From positions 1 through 64,000 of the forward strand of contig LUCM01008411.1 in the NCBI GenBank assembly GCA_008360955.1: DNA of 64,000 bases. The letters run 5' to 3'. Made by a program: the position numbers and the translations under genes. The notes beneath the pieces were generated by a model. It saw nothing but the letters and a program-made list of their open reading frames with translations. It was not told the DNA's origin and searched no databases. Below, one piece after another: positions 27,121 to 39,313 of this stretch. The DNA is from Fasciolopsis buskii (lineage: Eukaryota > Platyhelminthes > Trematoda > Plagiorchiida > Fasciolidae). Numbering within the stretch: the first letter of the stretch is position 1; every line of letters begins with the position of its first letter.

Positions 27121-28855
27121 AACTTGCTGCACCTGATGCTTTGTCTTTAAGCAAACAATAAGACATACGCCATGCTGAACCCCACGAGCGCCGTTTGACA
27201 ACACACTACTGTCGGCGCTCGAGTGACTGAAATTCAAATTGTCGTCCTTTGCACGCTGGTCGGAATTGATCTGATCTGATTTACTTTCCGCGCCGTGATA
27301 TAGCGCTGAATTCTACTCCGACCACCCCTTGCAGGCGAAAGCAAAGACAGCGCAAGCCAGAAACGTCCGAGTATGCTTCCGGATTCCAGGAAGTGCTTTG
27401 CTTCTTCAACACTTCCATACTTGACCTATGTTAGCTGTGTGGAACTTGTCATTGTTCTTGGGAATCTGCGCGCTGTTCAATTGAAGGTCATATTCTGGTT
27501 ATCTGCCCTTGGATTACTCACATCAAGGTAGTTTTTCTGGTGTTCTTCGTTAATTCTTCCGCTGATTTGGCTTGTGCACCTGAGTTATTATTTTACATGT
27601 GTTCAAATCCCATGGTTGTTTTATTTTTCTTACTGTTATAATGTTTGGCTAATTTAATTACTTTTGGAGATTAAAGCACTCTCAAAGCGTTAGATAGAAC
27701 TTTCGGTTGTCCTCAAATCCTCCCACACATGGTTTTTATTTGAGGCTGTTTGAATCTTTTTATTTTTTATGTGTGCAGCAGATTCTAATGAATTTCTGCC
27801 CACGGGTTTTTTCATCGGCTCTGTTATGAATTTGACACACACGATCAGCATACTGTTACTGTGAAACGCTATATCATTTTGGTATTCAGACTTCAAATTT
27901 GGATCTGTGCGGTTACAGGCAATACTGTGTAATACCACCGGTGGTTATAACTTTGGTTTAGTCTCCAGACAGCCACGTTTCTGTTTTATCGAGAACTGCC
28001 TCTGATGTTCTGGAATTGGTTTCTGGATCATTCTGTGAAGCTCACTAGTGTTCTTTAGTCATTTATAAGGTGCACCGACTTTTGTTCTTCTAATGGCGTT
28101 TTTTTGTAACTCGTTGGTTGTTTTTGGAAGTTGTGTTTTACTTGGCTCGCCGTTTTGTCCCATTATGTTCACATAAGTGGTCTGTTTATTCAGTTTGATG
28201 CAATCAGCCACTTTTCAGGTTAGAATGCCGAACAGAAGTAGCCGTTGATTGTTTAACCGGTAATCCTTGCCCGTTGGACTAGCGCTGTCACCCGAAGGCG
28301 ATGAATACTGAATTATACTGCGTTTTTATCTGCAGCAGTATTTTTTGGCATCCTTGAGGCAGCCGACTCACGCTGTTGCTTTTAGTTTACTACTGCTATT
28401 CGAATATAATTTATAATAAATAGCTCTAGACATGGGATAAGACGCTTCAGCAGTGACATCTTAGGTTGGGGATTTGCAATCTATGTAACAATGCAAACCC
28501 TAACTAATGGGCTCGGAAGTTGTAGTTCGTCCTGATGGTCGATTCTCGTGGTTTCCGTGTAGGATGCGAGTAATATTGCCGGATAAATTTCATGCTGTGC
28601 ACTTTAAAAGTGCTAGACCTTTCCCTAAGACTGGAAGCAGCGTTTCTGCTCACACCGTCTGCGGTGATACCAACGTCGATAATGTTTGTAGTCGTCGTCG
28701 TCGTCCAGCGCTAAACCGCAGGAAAGCCCCACTGACCACTCACTTTCTGCCAGAGCTTTAGAAAGAACGAGTATGCGAGATGTACAGGAGAGAGATCTGT
28801 AGAGGCAGGAAAATAAGAGAATACCCTAGTAACCAAATAACAGAATACAGTCCAA
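27121..28855. other. Stretch without a supported gene
   Basis: AT-rich sequence with no recognisable domain. A short imperfect GTC trinucleotide run lies near 28690-28706. The remainder shows nothing I can name. Confidence 0.45.
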
Positions 28856-28859
28856 CTGT

Positions 28860-29120
28860 TCGCACGCACGATCTGAGAGATGACAACACGTTCTCCGCTG
28901 TTCTTTTCGATCATGTTCAACGCAAGGCTATCCGGCAGTTCAACGCCCCTCTTCTAACGTCCACTCCGCAGTCATCAGCCCATCGTCGGGCGGTTGCTTC
29001 TCTATCTCTTTTCTACCGGTACCACTTTTATTTTTGTTCTTCCGAGCTGGCCGCAACAGCTTCTCTTTCCGCAAACTTTTCTAGGCCATACCGTACAAAG
29101 ACAATTAACCACCTTTACTA
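28860..29120 (+). mobile_element. Jockey-like LINE, C-terminal fragment
   Basis: The plus-strand frame 28780-29121 contains 'D-H-V-Q-R-K-A-I-R-Q-F-N-A-P-L-L-T-S', then 'H-R-R-A-V-A-S-L-S-L-F-Y-R-Y' and 'C-S-S-E-L-A'. In jockey-like LINEs the RT is followed by 'L-D-x-V-Q-R-K-A-x-R-L-I...L-x-x-R-R-x-V-A-x-L-S-L-F-Y-R-Y...C-S-S-E-L'. The order and spacing agree. It is a short 3' fragment that lies directly before a longer copy of the same family on the same strand. Confidence 0.65.
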
Positions 29121-29239
29121 AGTGCTTGCGCTGGTGTCACGTCTCTCTTTCAGTACATCGAGGCAGTCGATGTGTGTTCATGCGCAAAACGTCCCAACTA
29201 CTCTTTAATCGACGAGACTTAATTTAAACGCTCCTTTTA

Positions 29240-30330
29240 GAATTCCCTAGAAAAAACCTGTGCGTGGGTAGCCGCGCAGCATGGATTTCCCGAATACCTC
29301 CAGCTTATTTTCTACAGAAAAACTCTGTAGTTACCGTACTTCTGGTATAATGTTGCCCACATTCGACTTTACTGTGGCTCTCTTATCGTGAAGACTAAGT
29401 TTTCTCAGTACACAAGCCATCTCTGTCCGAGTCGATGTGTTCTATCTCAGCCATTCCACGCGAATGCCGAATCTTCCCAAGGTTCAGTGATCGCACCCAG
29501 TCTCTTATTTATTAACGATCTACGTAGTAGTTCACTCTTCTGTCGATGGTGCCACTCTCCAATTTTCGCTTTCTTACCGCAATATCCGCCACCCAAACAC
29601 CAACGACGATCGCGACCGTGATGTCAGTGAATTCGAACCTTGAACTCATCTCCTTTAATCATATTGATTTCAATGCTTTGGAAACTTCTGTCTGTTCCCT
29701 TTAAATGTCACTCGTTCACTTCTCATTTCCTTTTGACTCAGCTGATGTACGCTCCGTGCACTCTGTCTCCCTTTTCGGCCTATCTACAACTCGTTCGTTA
29801 GTGGTTCCCTGTTATATCTCAGCTAGCTCCTAGAGCTGCACGCAAAGTTCGCTTCCTGTTTTGTTCCAGCTATTTCTTCATTCCAGTTCACCTGCTGTAC
29901 AGAGTTCAAATCCGCCCCGCAATGGAATACTACAGTTACTTGTGGAGTGGGCCTTCGTCTACTTTTCTTCCTGTTCTTGATCGAGTTCAACGCAAACCCA
30001 TCTGCCTGACTAATGACCCTTCCTTAACATCAAATCTACGTACACTTGCTCATCTTCCCGTCGTCGCTTTACTGTCCCTTTTCTATATCTATGACTCTGG
30101 ATTTTGTTTTTCGTGGTTTACTTCCTCCTTCCTCTGTCTTTAACCTTCGTCCGCCTGTCCCATCCTCAGACCTATAGCCATCCTTGAAAAGTTTCTGTCC
30201 AAAGGTGTGACACCTCTCTCTTTTAGTCATTTTTTCCTCAGAACTGCGAAGTTTTAGAACATCCTTCAGCTATCTGTTTCCCCACACAAAATCTATTTCA
30301 AAACAAAGTCAATAAACTGGTTCCTATATG
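29240..30330 (+). mobile_element. Decayed jockey-like LINE, RT core to C-terminus
   Basis: Plus-strand pieces occur in order. A G-F-P-E-Y-L block lies near 29285, and Q-G-S-V-I-A-P-S-L-L-F-I-N-D-L (RT motif B region) near 29490. At 29895-30100 'Y-R-V-Q-I-R-P-A-M-E-Y-Y-S-Y-L-W' is followed by 'L-D-R-V-Q-R-K-P-I-C-L-T-N-D-P-S-L-T-S-N-L' and L-S-L-F-Y. A tail near 30250-30330 resembles the 'L-W-N-x-L-P-x-S-V...F-K-T-x-x-N' end of this family. Frameshifts and stops interrupt it throughout. Confidence 0.75.
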
Positions 30331-30609
30331 AATGCACTCCTTCGTCCTCCGATCATGGGGTTTGCTCCTTATGCAGTAAATCACTTTATGTATAATAAAG
30401 AAAATACAGGCCACACAAGATGCCTTTAAGAATTGGGGCTCAGTGGACTCATATGATGGTAGCATTAATGGGAAGGAAAGAAATAATTTGGACACCACTT
30501 AAACCTAAGTATTTGCTTCAGTTAACTGCCTTTATGTTTGCACGCTTAAATGAGTAGAGCAACAAACTGCCCTAGCCAGGATCCTTGGAACTTTTAAAAT
30601 AGATATATG

Positions 30610-31430
30610 CTGTGTGCGTTCATCGCACGTTGTGGTCGCTGGCAGTGACTTTAGCGCTCAACCTAGCTGCTTAGCCGAGACGAGACGACACATGAGGGAC
30701 CTAATTTCTGTCCCAACCGATCGGAAACAGTCTCACCCAGGTATTTTCTGACCACGTACTATTTCTGACGAACACCAATTCTTATCGTAAAAAGCAACAT
30801 TGACCCACTTGGCGCTCTCACTCACCTTCATAGCGTTCGGATCACATTGATAGCACTGCCGTCGGTTACCGCTGGCGTGGATCCATCAAGCATTGCCGAT
30901 CATCCTGGTTGACGGTTGTGGACTGAGGTCATGCTTCTTTTCGGCCTCGTCTCTGGTCACACAGCAAGAGAAACACGCGTCCTGCCTAGCTGATAATAAC
31001 TGACTTCATTTCCATTCAGAGCTTTCAGTGCGCTTTTCGTTCCAAGAGAATGCCAGGATCTAAGAGAAAGTTGAGGGAAGATCAAAGAATCCCTTCACTC
31101 AGCACAACTGTCGACCAGATCTCAAAAAACGATGGATGTCCTCGAATTCAGTTGCTCAGCTAGATGCTTGCTTATTCACTTCCCCGAATGCCACACACAA
31201 TAAGACGCGTAAATTCCTAGGATATCATCTGACCAAGAGCCACGGAAATGACAGTAAGCAGTGATGGATAGAGAAATACAGAAGAACGGAAAAGGCTGCA
31301 GCTACTGGTAACAGTCGCAGCATTTACCGACTGATTATGAATACTGTCTTACGAGATCCGAGTGTAATCGAGATGATTAGAAACCGTCGACTGGAGGGTT
31401 AGCAGAACACCGGATATAAACAAGTGGGTT
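30610..31430 (+). mobile_element. Decayed RTE-like LINE, endonuclease end and linker
   Basis: Around 30625-30660 the plus strand reads V-V-V-A-G-S-D-F-S-A-Q, close to the V-V-V-A-G-D-F-N-A-Q block of the better copy at 42.05 kb. Around 31260-31420 a basic stretch (K-N-G-K-G-C-S...) ends in G-L-A-E-H-R, resembling the RTE linker that ends in W-A-E-H-F. The RT part is missing. A dispersed-repeat copy follows immediately. Confidence 0.6.
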
Positions 31431-31439
31431 TATCTTCTG

Positions 31440-31665
31440 TCACTAAAAGTCAGAAGTTCGGTGATGAACGGCAACTCACTGTAGTCCGGATCGTTACCAC
31501 ACCTGATCTGATGTGATCTTTTGTGGTTCTATTATACTCCTGGTTTCAGAGTCAACGTTGTTGGCCCTCACCCCGTGTAATGATCCCTACTGGCTATGGA
31601 GCGCCCCTTCCACTGCGCTGATGCTTCAAGTATGTCATGATTGCCCGTCTTCTCTCAAACTAACC
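31440..31665 (+). repeat. Dispersed repeat family R1, copy 1
   Basis: This is one of five related segments in the window. Shared landmarks in order are CGGCAACTCACTGTAGTCCG, ACACCTGATCT, a GGTTTCAGAGTCAACGTTGT block, CTACTGGCTATGGAGCG and GATGCTTCAAGTATGTC. The length of about 200 bp and the lack of an open frame suggest a SINE-like or other non-autonomous element. I do not recognise the family. Confidence 0.7.
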
Positions 31666-31899
31666 ATTATGGCAAATGATTAAATATGCCCTCGTTCTCA
31701 TACTTTCATTTCGCATTCAGAATTTCAACACGAACTCAATACCCTCACCAGCATTCACATCCACATTGATTCTCTTCACCTTTTTCTCCAATCTGCTTTT
31801 GTTGATTTATATTTGGCCGAAACTCCAAATCCCCCTCATTAGATACCATATACTTCCAATTTCCTAGTTACTGCTTCTACTCTCGTCCCAAAAGCAAGT

Positions 31900-33870
31900 A
31901 CCTGTGGTTTTGCTCATCATTCACCTGCCGCCTGCCAGGTCTTGACTTTTCCAATAGTGGATTTTAACTCGTGATTAAAACTCCGATCCCCTTCCTTCAG
32001 TAATTTCTTGTTTTCTCTGTCCGTCCGCTAACAGTGCTAACTCTTCCATTTTTGATTTGTTATCTTCAAGCATTCAATGTATGCTTGTTACAGACCCCAT
32101 AAATCATACTACTACCTTAGGAGATTTCATTGTTCAAAACTACGAGGGGCTGGTGCACTCTAATGCCTCGGTCATGGGGCGTAAGGGCGAACGATTCGTT
32201 GTAGTCTAGTTTACCTCAACTAATTTACCTCCCCACACATACACGTATACCGGATTGGACTGGCGATCGCGTTCATGCTCTTTATCTTATCCCCACGTCA
32301 GTCTCTTCTCTCTACTCACGTATTCCCATTCTTCTCTTTCTTAGCTCATCGAACCATTGTCATTACACCGTTTGTCAGGCTCACCCACCACAGCCCTCCA
32401 CCCTCCACCCTCCTAAAGACACATTTTGTCGCTACAATTCACCCGACTGGGACGTTTTCCGCGACTTCTCAGTTTTCTACCCCTGGAATGACTTTCGTTC
32501 TACTTCAAGAGTTTCCACATGCGTTTCCAACATTGTTCCTCAAGACATGAGTCTCTTTACTCCATGCTTTTCCGAAACAGGCAAACCCGAAATCTTCGAG
32601 TGGTTTAATCACGCATACGACTGTGCTGTACTCTGGAGGCGTCCAAAATTTCGTCGGTCGCCCAATCCTGCCTCCCGCCACGGCTTCTTGCCAGCTGGGA
32701 GCAAGTGTTCAGCAGCTATCTAGGCCGCCAAAGAGCGCTTTGTCTGCTGCAGTGCAAAATGTTTACTGGTTGCCGTACATTTTCGTCCCTTGATAAAGCC
32801 GTCTGTCCTTATGTCTGGCCTTTCAGCTTCTCTCATATGTAGTTCCCCTGATCTGTTTTATGGATTACATGAGAAAGCTGGGGTTTTACTTCCCGTTTTG
32901 CCTTTAATTCCACTTTGCCCAATTATGCTGCAGTTCCGGCTTCTCTCTCCATTGCTCCTCTTTTTTTTAACTCCTCTTAATACCCGGAAGATCCGCCAAG
33001 CACTGCATCCTCTAAACATCTGCAAACCGCGCGATCTTGACGGTATTCTACCCATTGTCCCAGAAATATGTGCCCCTGAGTTGGGTCCTCTTTTACTTCT
33101 GGTCTGTCTTTCCAACATCTTGGGAACATACCATGGTTTCGCTTGTTTCTAGACGCAGTGATCCTACTAACACTAACAACTATCGTCTGATTCCCCTCAC
33201 CTGTTATTTCGAAAATATTTGAAACTGTCCTCTCCGACCATTTGCGTTTGTTTCTCGAGAACAGGGGACTACTGAGCGACTGTCAATATAGTCCCCAATC
33301 TCGCCGTTGAACGGGCGAACTACTTACCCTCCTCTCATACTCCTAGTCGGCTCCGCGGAGGAACTCATCTGCCTTTGCGCGACATTTCTAAGGCTTTCGA
33401 CCGGGCTTGGTACGAAGGCTTTTTGGCAAAATCGCCCATTTTCGGATTCTCCGCGTCTCTCGTATCGTAGACAATAAGTTTCCTCAGTAAGTTTTGTCTA
33501 CTGCGATTTCCCCTGATCATTTGCAAATAGAGGCCATCCAGCTGACGGATGATCCTTCATTGACGTCTCTGTAACCAATAACCCATCGTTCAGCAGTTGC
33601 TTCGCTATCCATTTCCTAACATTATTCGTTTTTTTTCGGAACTTGCCTCAGCAGTTCCTATTCCTGTAATCTTTTCTAGCTGTTCTCACATGCAGACAGT
33701 TAGTAACCCTTTAGTTTGTTGTACTTTTTTCCTTTAACCTTTTTCTCCGGACGTCTAAACTATGGAACGCTCCCAGTTTGTGTATTCCCATCCACTTACA
33801 GTCTTTCAAGCAAGACCAATAAGCTGGTTCTTACGTGAGTGTTCCCCTCCATTTCTATCCATGACGATAT
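31900..33870 (+). mobile_element. Decayed jockey-like LINE, endonuclease to C-terminus with internal deletion
   Basis: The plus strand carries the endonuclease end near 32230-32400, then an 'R-Y-N-S-P-D-W-D-V-F-R-D-F' plus 'Y-P-W-N-D-F' linker at about 32420-32500. The RT entry follows near 33160-33300: 'S-D-P-T-N-T-N-N-Y-R-L-I-P-L-T', then F-E-T-V-L-S-D-H-L, then F-L-E-N-R-G-L-L-S-D. D-I-S-K-A-F-D-R (motif A) lies near 33380. After about 33500 the sequence jumps to the family's far C-terminus (D-D-P-S-L-T-S, near 33545, and a V-F-P-S-T-Y-S-L-S-like tail at about 33790). The RT catalytic centre has therefore been deleted. Frameshifts are also present. Confidence 0.75.
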
Positions 33871-33979
33871 ATCTTGTGACCATACTGTTCGCTCTTCATA
33901 TACTTCAACTTGTAGAGTAAAAAAGCATCCAAACTGCCCGCGGACATTATCCTCCGCCGATTATCTAGTACTCGCGCAG

Positions 33980-35140
33980 CGCCTATGAGGGATAAACCAA
34001 GCCGCTTTCCGACCCGTTCGAGATTGCGTCGCCCATACATTCACTTAGCGACAAATGGTAGAACAGACACGTTTTTTAGACATTGTTTCTGTCTTTCTTG
34101 ATTTGGAAGTGGCGTTTGACTCAGCGGATTGTGCAGTTCCTTGCTTCTTTCTCTCACTGAAGGGTGCGTCGGAGAAATTCATTTCAATTATCTAATCTCT
34201 GTGCGCAAACAGCCGGAGCTGAGTTCGGTAATACGGCGATCTTTCACTCTAGCTCACCATGTGAAATGGTGTTCGCCTGGATTGCCTTCTTTCACCTTAC
34301 TTGTTAACTCAAATGAAAATACGGGTGGCTCTATCTTCATTTGAGAATAGTAGCATTGATATTTTGTCAAAAAAACCTGTGATTTAGAATATGCAGACGA
34401 TGTACAACCAAATAAAGATCCAGGTAAGCTGCAGGTTTTTCTCCGTTGTCTGAATGGTAGTGTTGGTAAGTTTAGGATCCCTTTTGCACCTTCGAAGTGT
34501 AAAATGATGTTGCATTACCAGATCGGCTCAAAGTCGAACCTCGTTCTTTGTAAGAGAGCAACTGGATGAGGTGAACAAATTCAGTTAATTAAGTAGTGGT
34601 GTACCATATGGTGGTACTGAATCAGATGTAGTGTCTTTGCAAATAAAGATCCATTTTTTTGTTTGCCAATTTGAGGCATCTTTACTGTCGGCATGAAATC
34701 AGTTCACCGATCGAATGTCAACTATGCCTGGCGTCATAAAGATTGGCATTGGTGTACGGCTCCGAATCATGGCCGTTCAGTACAGAAGACTTTTAGTGTT
34801 TGAATGCCGTTGTCTGCGTAGTATTGGTACAACATGGTAGGAAACTTTTTTGGGTAACTCAGAAGTCAGGCTTAATATAATGGGTCCTAGGGTTCAGTCT
34901 TGAGAATAGGTTGGGACATGTTTTTCTCATGCCCACAAAACGCCTGCCTCATTGTTCGTTGTTCTTCAAAGCAGGTAATAGTTGGAAGGTGGCTCGGGGT
35001 GACCAGTCGATGATATGGGTAAACAGTATGACAATTTTAGCCAGTGGACTGGTTGGTATAGGTGCAGTTGGACTACCGGGTTGGGGTGCGGATTCCTCGA
35101 AGCGATGGTTGGCTCACTGTCAGTCACTGGTGTTCTCGTA
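33980..35140 (+). mobile_element. Decayed RTE-like LINE, reverse transcriptase region
   Basis: DNA at 34080-34135 (GTCTTTCTTGATTTGGAAG, then a GCGTTTGACTCAGCGGATTG block) aligns with the RT motif A of the better RTE copy at 42840. At 34380-34400 the sequence encoding Y-A-D-D is still visible (TATGCAGACGATGT). At 34490 GCACCTTCGAAGTGTAAAATG matches 43251 of the full copy. The C-terminus near 35030-35100 encodes 'L-A-S-G-L-V-G-I-G-A-V-G-L-P-G-W-G', a typical RTE ending. It has many small indels. Confidence 0.75.
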
Positions 35141-35384
35141 TTCGGAACCTTCTTCCGTATAGTCCCTCAACTTACGATTTCCCATTAGATCTTCCACTAC
35201 TCCTCATTCTTTTTTCCCCCTTATTAGAAGGCAATGTGAGGTGACAACCAAAATCAGAGTACGTTGGTGCTGTTAGTTGTAGTGAAAACTGAAACTGAAT
35301 CCATTTGGATTCAATGACTCATCTCAGCATTGAACCCTAGGACTCAGTATCTTATGCCAAAACTCTTAATTTGATGACAGAATT

Positions 35385-35600
35385 TCTCTGCAGTGTTCAA
35401 ACACCTGCAACTCACTGTCGTCGGACTCATTACCCCACCTGACCTAATGGGACCTTTTGTGGTTTTATGCCAATCCAAGGTCCAAGGTCAAGGTTGTCGG
35501 TCTCTTGACTCCCCGCGTAGTGGACCCTGATGGTTATGGAGCATGTCCCCTTCACCTTACTGACGCTTTAAGCATATCGTAAGAAGGAAATCTGCTCTCA
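35385..35600 (+). repeat. Dispersed repeat family R1, copy 2
   Basis: It shares with copy 1 the blocks GCAACTCACTGTCGTCGGAC, CCCACCTGACCTAATGGGAC, GGTCAAGGTTGTCGG, CTGATGGTTATGGAGCATG and GACGCTTTAAGCATATCG, in the same order and spacing. It lies a few hundred bases after an RTE relic, as copies 1 and 5 do. Confidence 0.7.
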
Positions 35601-37435
35601 CTGGCCGTATTTCGAAGCTATATAATGGTGCCAACCCTACTACCGCTGTAAACTTTCCACTTTTCGTCGATAGCCGGATGTCACTAACGCAACATATGTA
35701 TCAACTTAACGGCTGCTGATCGAGCCTGCTCTGTGCACGAAGGTATTTCGTCCCATGTACTATCGCTGGTGAGATCTAACTACACAAGTAACTAAATTCA
35801 TCTACCCGGTTCAGTATTGCCTCTGCAAGAACATGGTCGGGCTTCGTACTAGTCCAGTCCTGCAATAGCACTTTACACTTCCGTTCAGACAACAGACAAG
35901 AGCCCACAACTTACTTGGGTCTTCATTCAATACCAAAATTTCGCGCGCTTATTCTGAGTCTGAGTTTCAAAACCATCATTTTCTTTGTTATGCTTAGAGT
36001 GGTTTGAGGTTAAAGCCGAACCAGGGTAACTCTGACAAACACTGCTTCCCGTGATTAACTCGAAGGATAGATTGCGGTAAGCTCAAACTTGGCTTTGACT
36101 GTTTTCACAGAGATTGGAAATATGAGGTGAATCTATCTGGCACACCATTCAATGAGAAGGAGCACCACAGAATTGCATCATCCACTTAGTTTAAGACTGT
36201 TTTCAGATCAAGAAAGACAGACATCTCATGTCTACCAAACATGTACCTTTGTTCTAGCATTTGTTGCGAAGTGAAGATATGGTCAATACAAACCCAGCCT
36301 AGTCAAAACTGCTTAATTCTCTCGTGTATATCTTTCGCGAGTATTTGAAAATCGGTTGAAGGTAATGCCCTCCTGGACTTTGGATCAATTGCTTACGGAA
36401 CAAATTCCTGTGCGATTTTTACCTTTGGCCTAACATCTTTCGTGTGAAATGATACAAACTGATTTACATCTGTTCTTAGCGATCTTTCCTCTTGCCCAGA
36501 TTGATCCCACGAGTTTTGTTATTCCCGAATGTACCACTTTGTCACCGTGTCTGAAGAAAAAAGAGAAATTGCTCCTTTATGCCTTTTTCTAAAACTTGTT
36601 TTGAGGTCAACTGATAGCATGATGGCACAGGGAAATTAGGTAAAGTAGGTGTTTCTAACCTCTGTCGGTCCAATTCCTATTCATTTTGCAGTTTCATTCT
36701 TTCTTTAGGCACGTTTAACTCGGTTATAAAGGCAGCGGTCGGTTTTGCCTGTCCTGCGGTTTAACACTGAACGATGACGATGACCTCGTTTTCTGTTGGC
36801 AGATTGATATCTACCTGTTTTATTTCACGTGAAGGCATACGTAGAAAACTGTGGGCCATTAAGAACACTGCTCAGTGCTTCAGGTGGCACTCTTTTGGAT
36901 GAGTCAGTAAACCATCAGATTCTTTAGTAACTTCACTCACATTCGGCTTCCGTGAACTAGTATTTCTAATTAGTCGGTAAAGGTTGCGACTATTGCCAAT
37001 AGCTGCAGCTTTTCCATTTCCCTACTGACTATTGCTCGCGGCATTTCTCAGGCTCTTGGTCAGTCGATGTCTCAGCGGTTTGTATCTAAATGTTTGTGGC
37101 ATCTAAGAAGACGGGTTTGAAGGCATTCAATTGGGGCTGAGGGCATCCACCGTTTCTGAGTCCCATTGGGTCTGGAGATGTGCATGACAGTTGCTGCTAA
37201 GCATAAAGTAGTATTGATCCTGGACATTTTGTTGTAGCGGTAATTAAGTTGATTGGCTGGACTGGAATCGAAGTGGAAAATTATGGTCTAGAATCAACTG
37301 TACAGAATCGAGCTTAAAAAGCAAAATGAAATCAAAGCATAATCTGAGTCCGTGGATATGGGCCGAAAAAACAGACAAACTTCCACTCATCCATTCCACT
37401 CGTAATTATCGATGGTGTGATTCATTTGAGTCGAT
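35601..37435. other. Stretch without a supported gene; small RTE tail near 36690-36800
   Basis: No coding domain was recognised. A short block near 36730-36780 (AAGGCAGCGGTCGGTTTTGC, then GGTTTAACACTGAACGATGA) resembles the 3' end of the RTE copy at 44130-44190, so a small RTE tail is probably embedded here. Confidence 0.4.
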
Positions 37436-37439
37436 TACT

Positions 37440-38390
37440 TTAAAGGGGAAGGATGGCCCCAAGTGAGCCGATTTCGCCTTATAGGACAAACGTTTTAGTC
37501 CGTCAGAAAGTGTCTCTAGTCATTTCGATCGGCCCGGACAAAATATCGACTCCGATGTGCCGTTCGGTCTCCGATAAGTAACCAGGTTGAGCATTAAAAT
37601 CACCGGCAGCGACTACAACGTCCGTTGTCGCACACTGCGGAGTAACCGAGGTAACTCTCGCTATAACTCGTCCTTGGACTCAGGGGAGCTGGAATCGATA
37701 GGCACATACACAGATACGACGAACAAACAACGACGCTTCAATCGACTGCTGTTGAAGCGTACAGAATCGTTCATCCGAACTACAAATAAACGGCTGTTCA
37801 CTAGGACCCAGTCTAACAGTGCATACCCCGCTCCTATGCTCAATGCGGTCCCAACTCCAGCCTGATCACGAACGCCCGAAGACGGATCACCGAACATGCA
37901 AGGGGTAAAGTGAAAGAATGAGGTTGTATCTGAGCTAAAAAGAGTGATTATGGAGGTGGGATTTTGTATGCGCGTCTGGGCGACACAGCACATCTATGTT
38001 GAAAGTTTCAAGATTTCGAGCTAGGGAAGCTTGTTAACCTACTTGGGTGAGTGTGCGGACGTTGAATTCACCCAAGTGAATTCAGCACTTAGCTTTAAGT
38101 AATGCATCGAAACAGTTTGTTCTCCTTCCACTAATACTGCAGTCAGATAAATCCGTCGAACCGCAGTTCCCCGTGGCAACTTGCTTGATCCCTATATCGG
38201 AAGTACCGAAATTAGAAAGGTTTCCTGTAGAAAGGGTGCTGGAGGTGTTCAGGTTGTTGGCGCTCCTCGGCTGTCCACACCGCAGAAGGGGGTTTTCTTT
38301 GGGGACCATAACCGAAGCCTTTAACTTAAAAGTCTTAGGCACACGGCATTGGGTCGTTAACCCAGCACGGAAGCTCGAAGCAGGCATCGG
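37440..38390 (-). mobile_element. Decayed RTE-like LINE, N-terminal and endonuclease region
   Basis: On the minus strand the frame at 38387-38082 corresponds to the leader before the endonuclease. A piece near 38030-37990 reads L-A-R-N-L-E-T-F-N-I-D-V-L-C. The frame 37993-37661 contains 'A-L-L-D-W-V-L-V-N-S-R-L-F-V-V-R' and 'C-L-F-V-V-S-V-Y-V-P-I-D'. V-V-V-A-A-G-D-F-N-A-Q-P-G follows near 37625-37585. All of these have direct counterparts in the 41284-42243 frame (for example A-L-L-D-W-I-T-V-N-S-R-L-C-A-M-R). It is frameshifted and lacks RT. Confidence 0.7.
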
Positions 38391-38639
38391 AGAGTGGCTG
38401 AATGGAAGCCCATATACCTGGATCTGTCATTCCTCCACTCATTTCTCCGGCTAAGTTGCCAGATCAAATCAAGTTTCAACCTGAAGAACCAGGAGACTGC
38501 TTTTTCAGGCCCGTATCCATTGACATTTCATGTGTGGTTGAATCTTCGTCTTGAGATAAACCATCATGTACAGCTCTTGTCGTCATGGAGGCATGCAAAC
38601 CGTCACGCCACGTCAATATGTAATCTTGTCGTGATATCG

Positions 38640-38850
38640 CTTTGTGTCGAACAAGGATGATTGGAAAATGTGCGTTTGTACGGTTAGCTTGTTTTTCGTA
38701 TGTTGGCTGCTACAGATTTCTTTTCTCTCCCCACTCCTGTACATCCACCCTCTGCTCACTTCGTGTATTCATTCTCTCTATTATAATATATATGTCAAGA
38801 AGGACAGCAGTCAGTGGAGTTTTCCCTGTTGTTTGCTGTCACTGATAATG
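38640..38850 (+). mobile_element. RTE-like LINE 3' untranslated remnant
   Basis: The segment aligns by eye with 43985-44180, the 3' tail of the better RTE copy. Shared features are TACGGTTAGCTTGTTTTTCGT (43985 side TACAGTTAGACTGTGTTTCGT), TGTTGGCTGC, CCCACTCC, ATTCACTCT and GCAGTCAGTGGAG. Only the tail of the element remains. Confidence 0.6.
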
Positions 38851-39282
38851 GTCGTCGTAATGGCAATGCATTCGTAAATGCTGCTGCCATACTCTTTGAA
38901 TTGTCTTATGGAAGGAACCTGAGGTTTTTCAAGTGCATAGGAATAGGACTGAGGTCGGTCTGAAACGTCTTAAATCTAAGACGTCTAACCGCTGATGACA
39001 ATTCTAGTAGGCGTACCAGAGTTGCGACAAGGACGCACCTTGCGAATTTGTTCTTTGCTCTGCGGACAGGGTTCCAAGAGAACCGCATTAGCGACTGAAA
39101 TTGAACTATCTTGTCGATGTTCGTTGCAACGGTTGCTTTAATTGCAGATGTAGGATTTTTCCTTGTATTCAGTAAGACGATTTTTCCACCGACTGTATAG
39201 GGTTCTAATCTCTGCGGAGTGAGTAAATGTCTACTGTAGTAAAGCTCGTTGTTTCTATGCAGTTCGAAGCGATACTCAAAAC

Positions 39283-39313
39283 TCTTTTCTGTTTTTTTTT
39301 CTGCTTTTTTCAG
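39283..39313 (+). promoter_or_regulatory. Polypyrimidine tract and 3' splice acceptor directly before a start codon
   Basis: A long T/C tract (CTTTTCTGTTTTTTTTTC, then TGCTTTTTTCAG) ends in AG immediately before ATG. It is the strongest acceptor-like site I saw in the window. It is either the acceptor of a 5' UTR intron or a spliced-leader trans-splicing acceptor, since flatworms use trans-splicing. The sequence alone cannot tell these apart. Confidence 0.6.
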
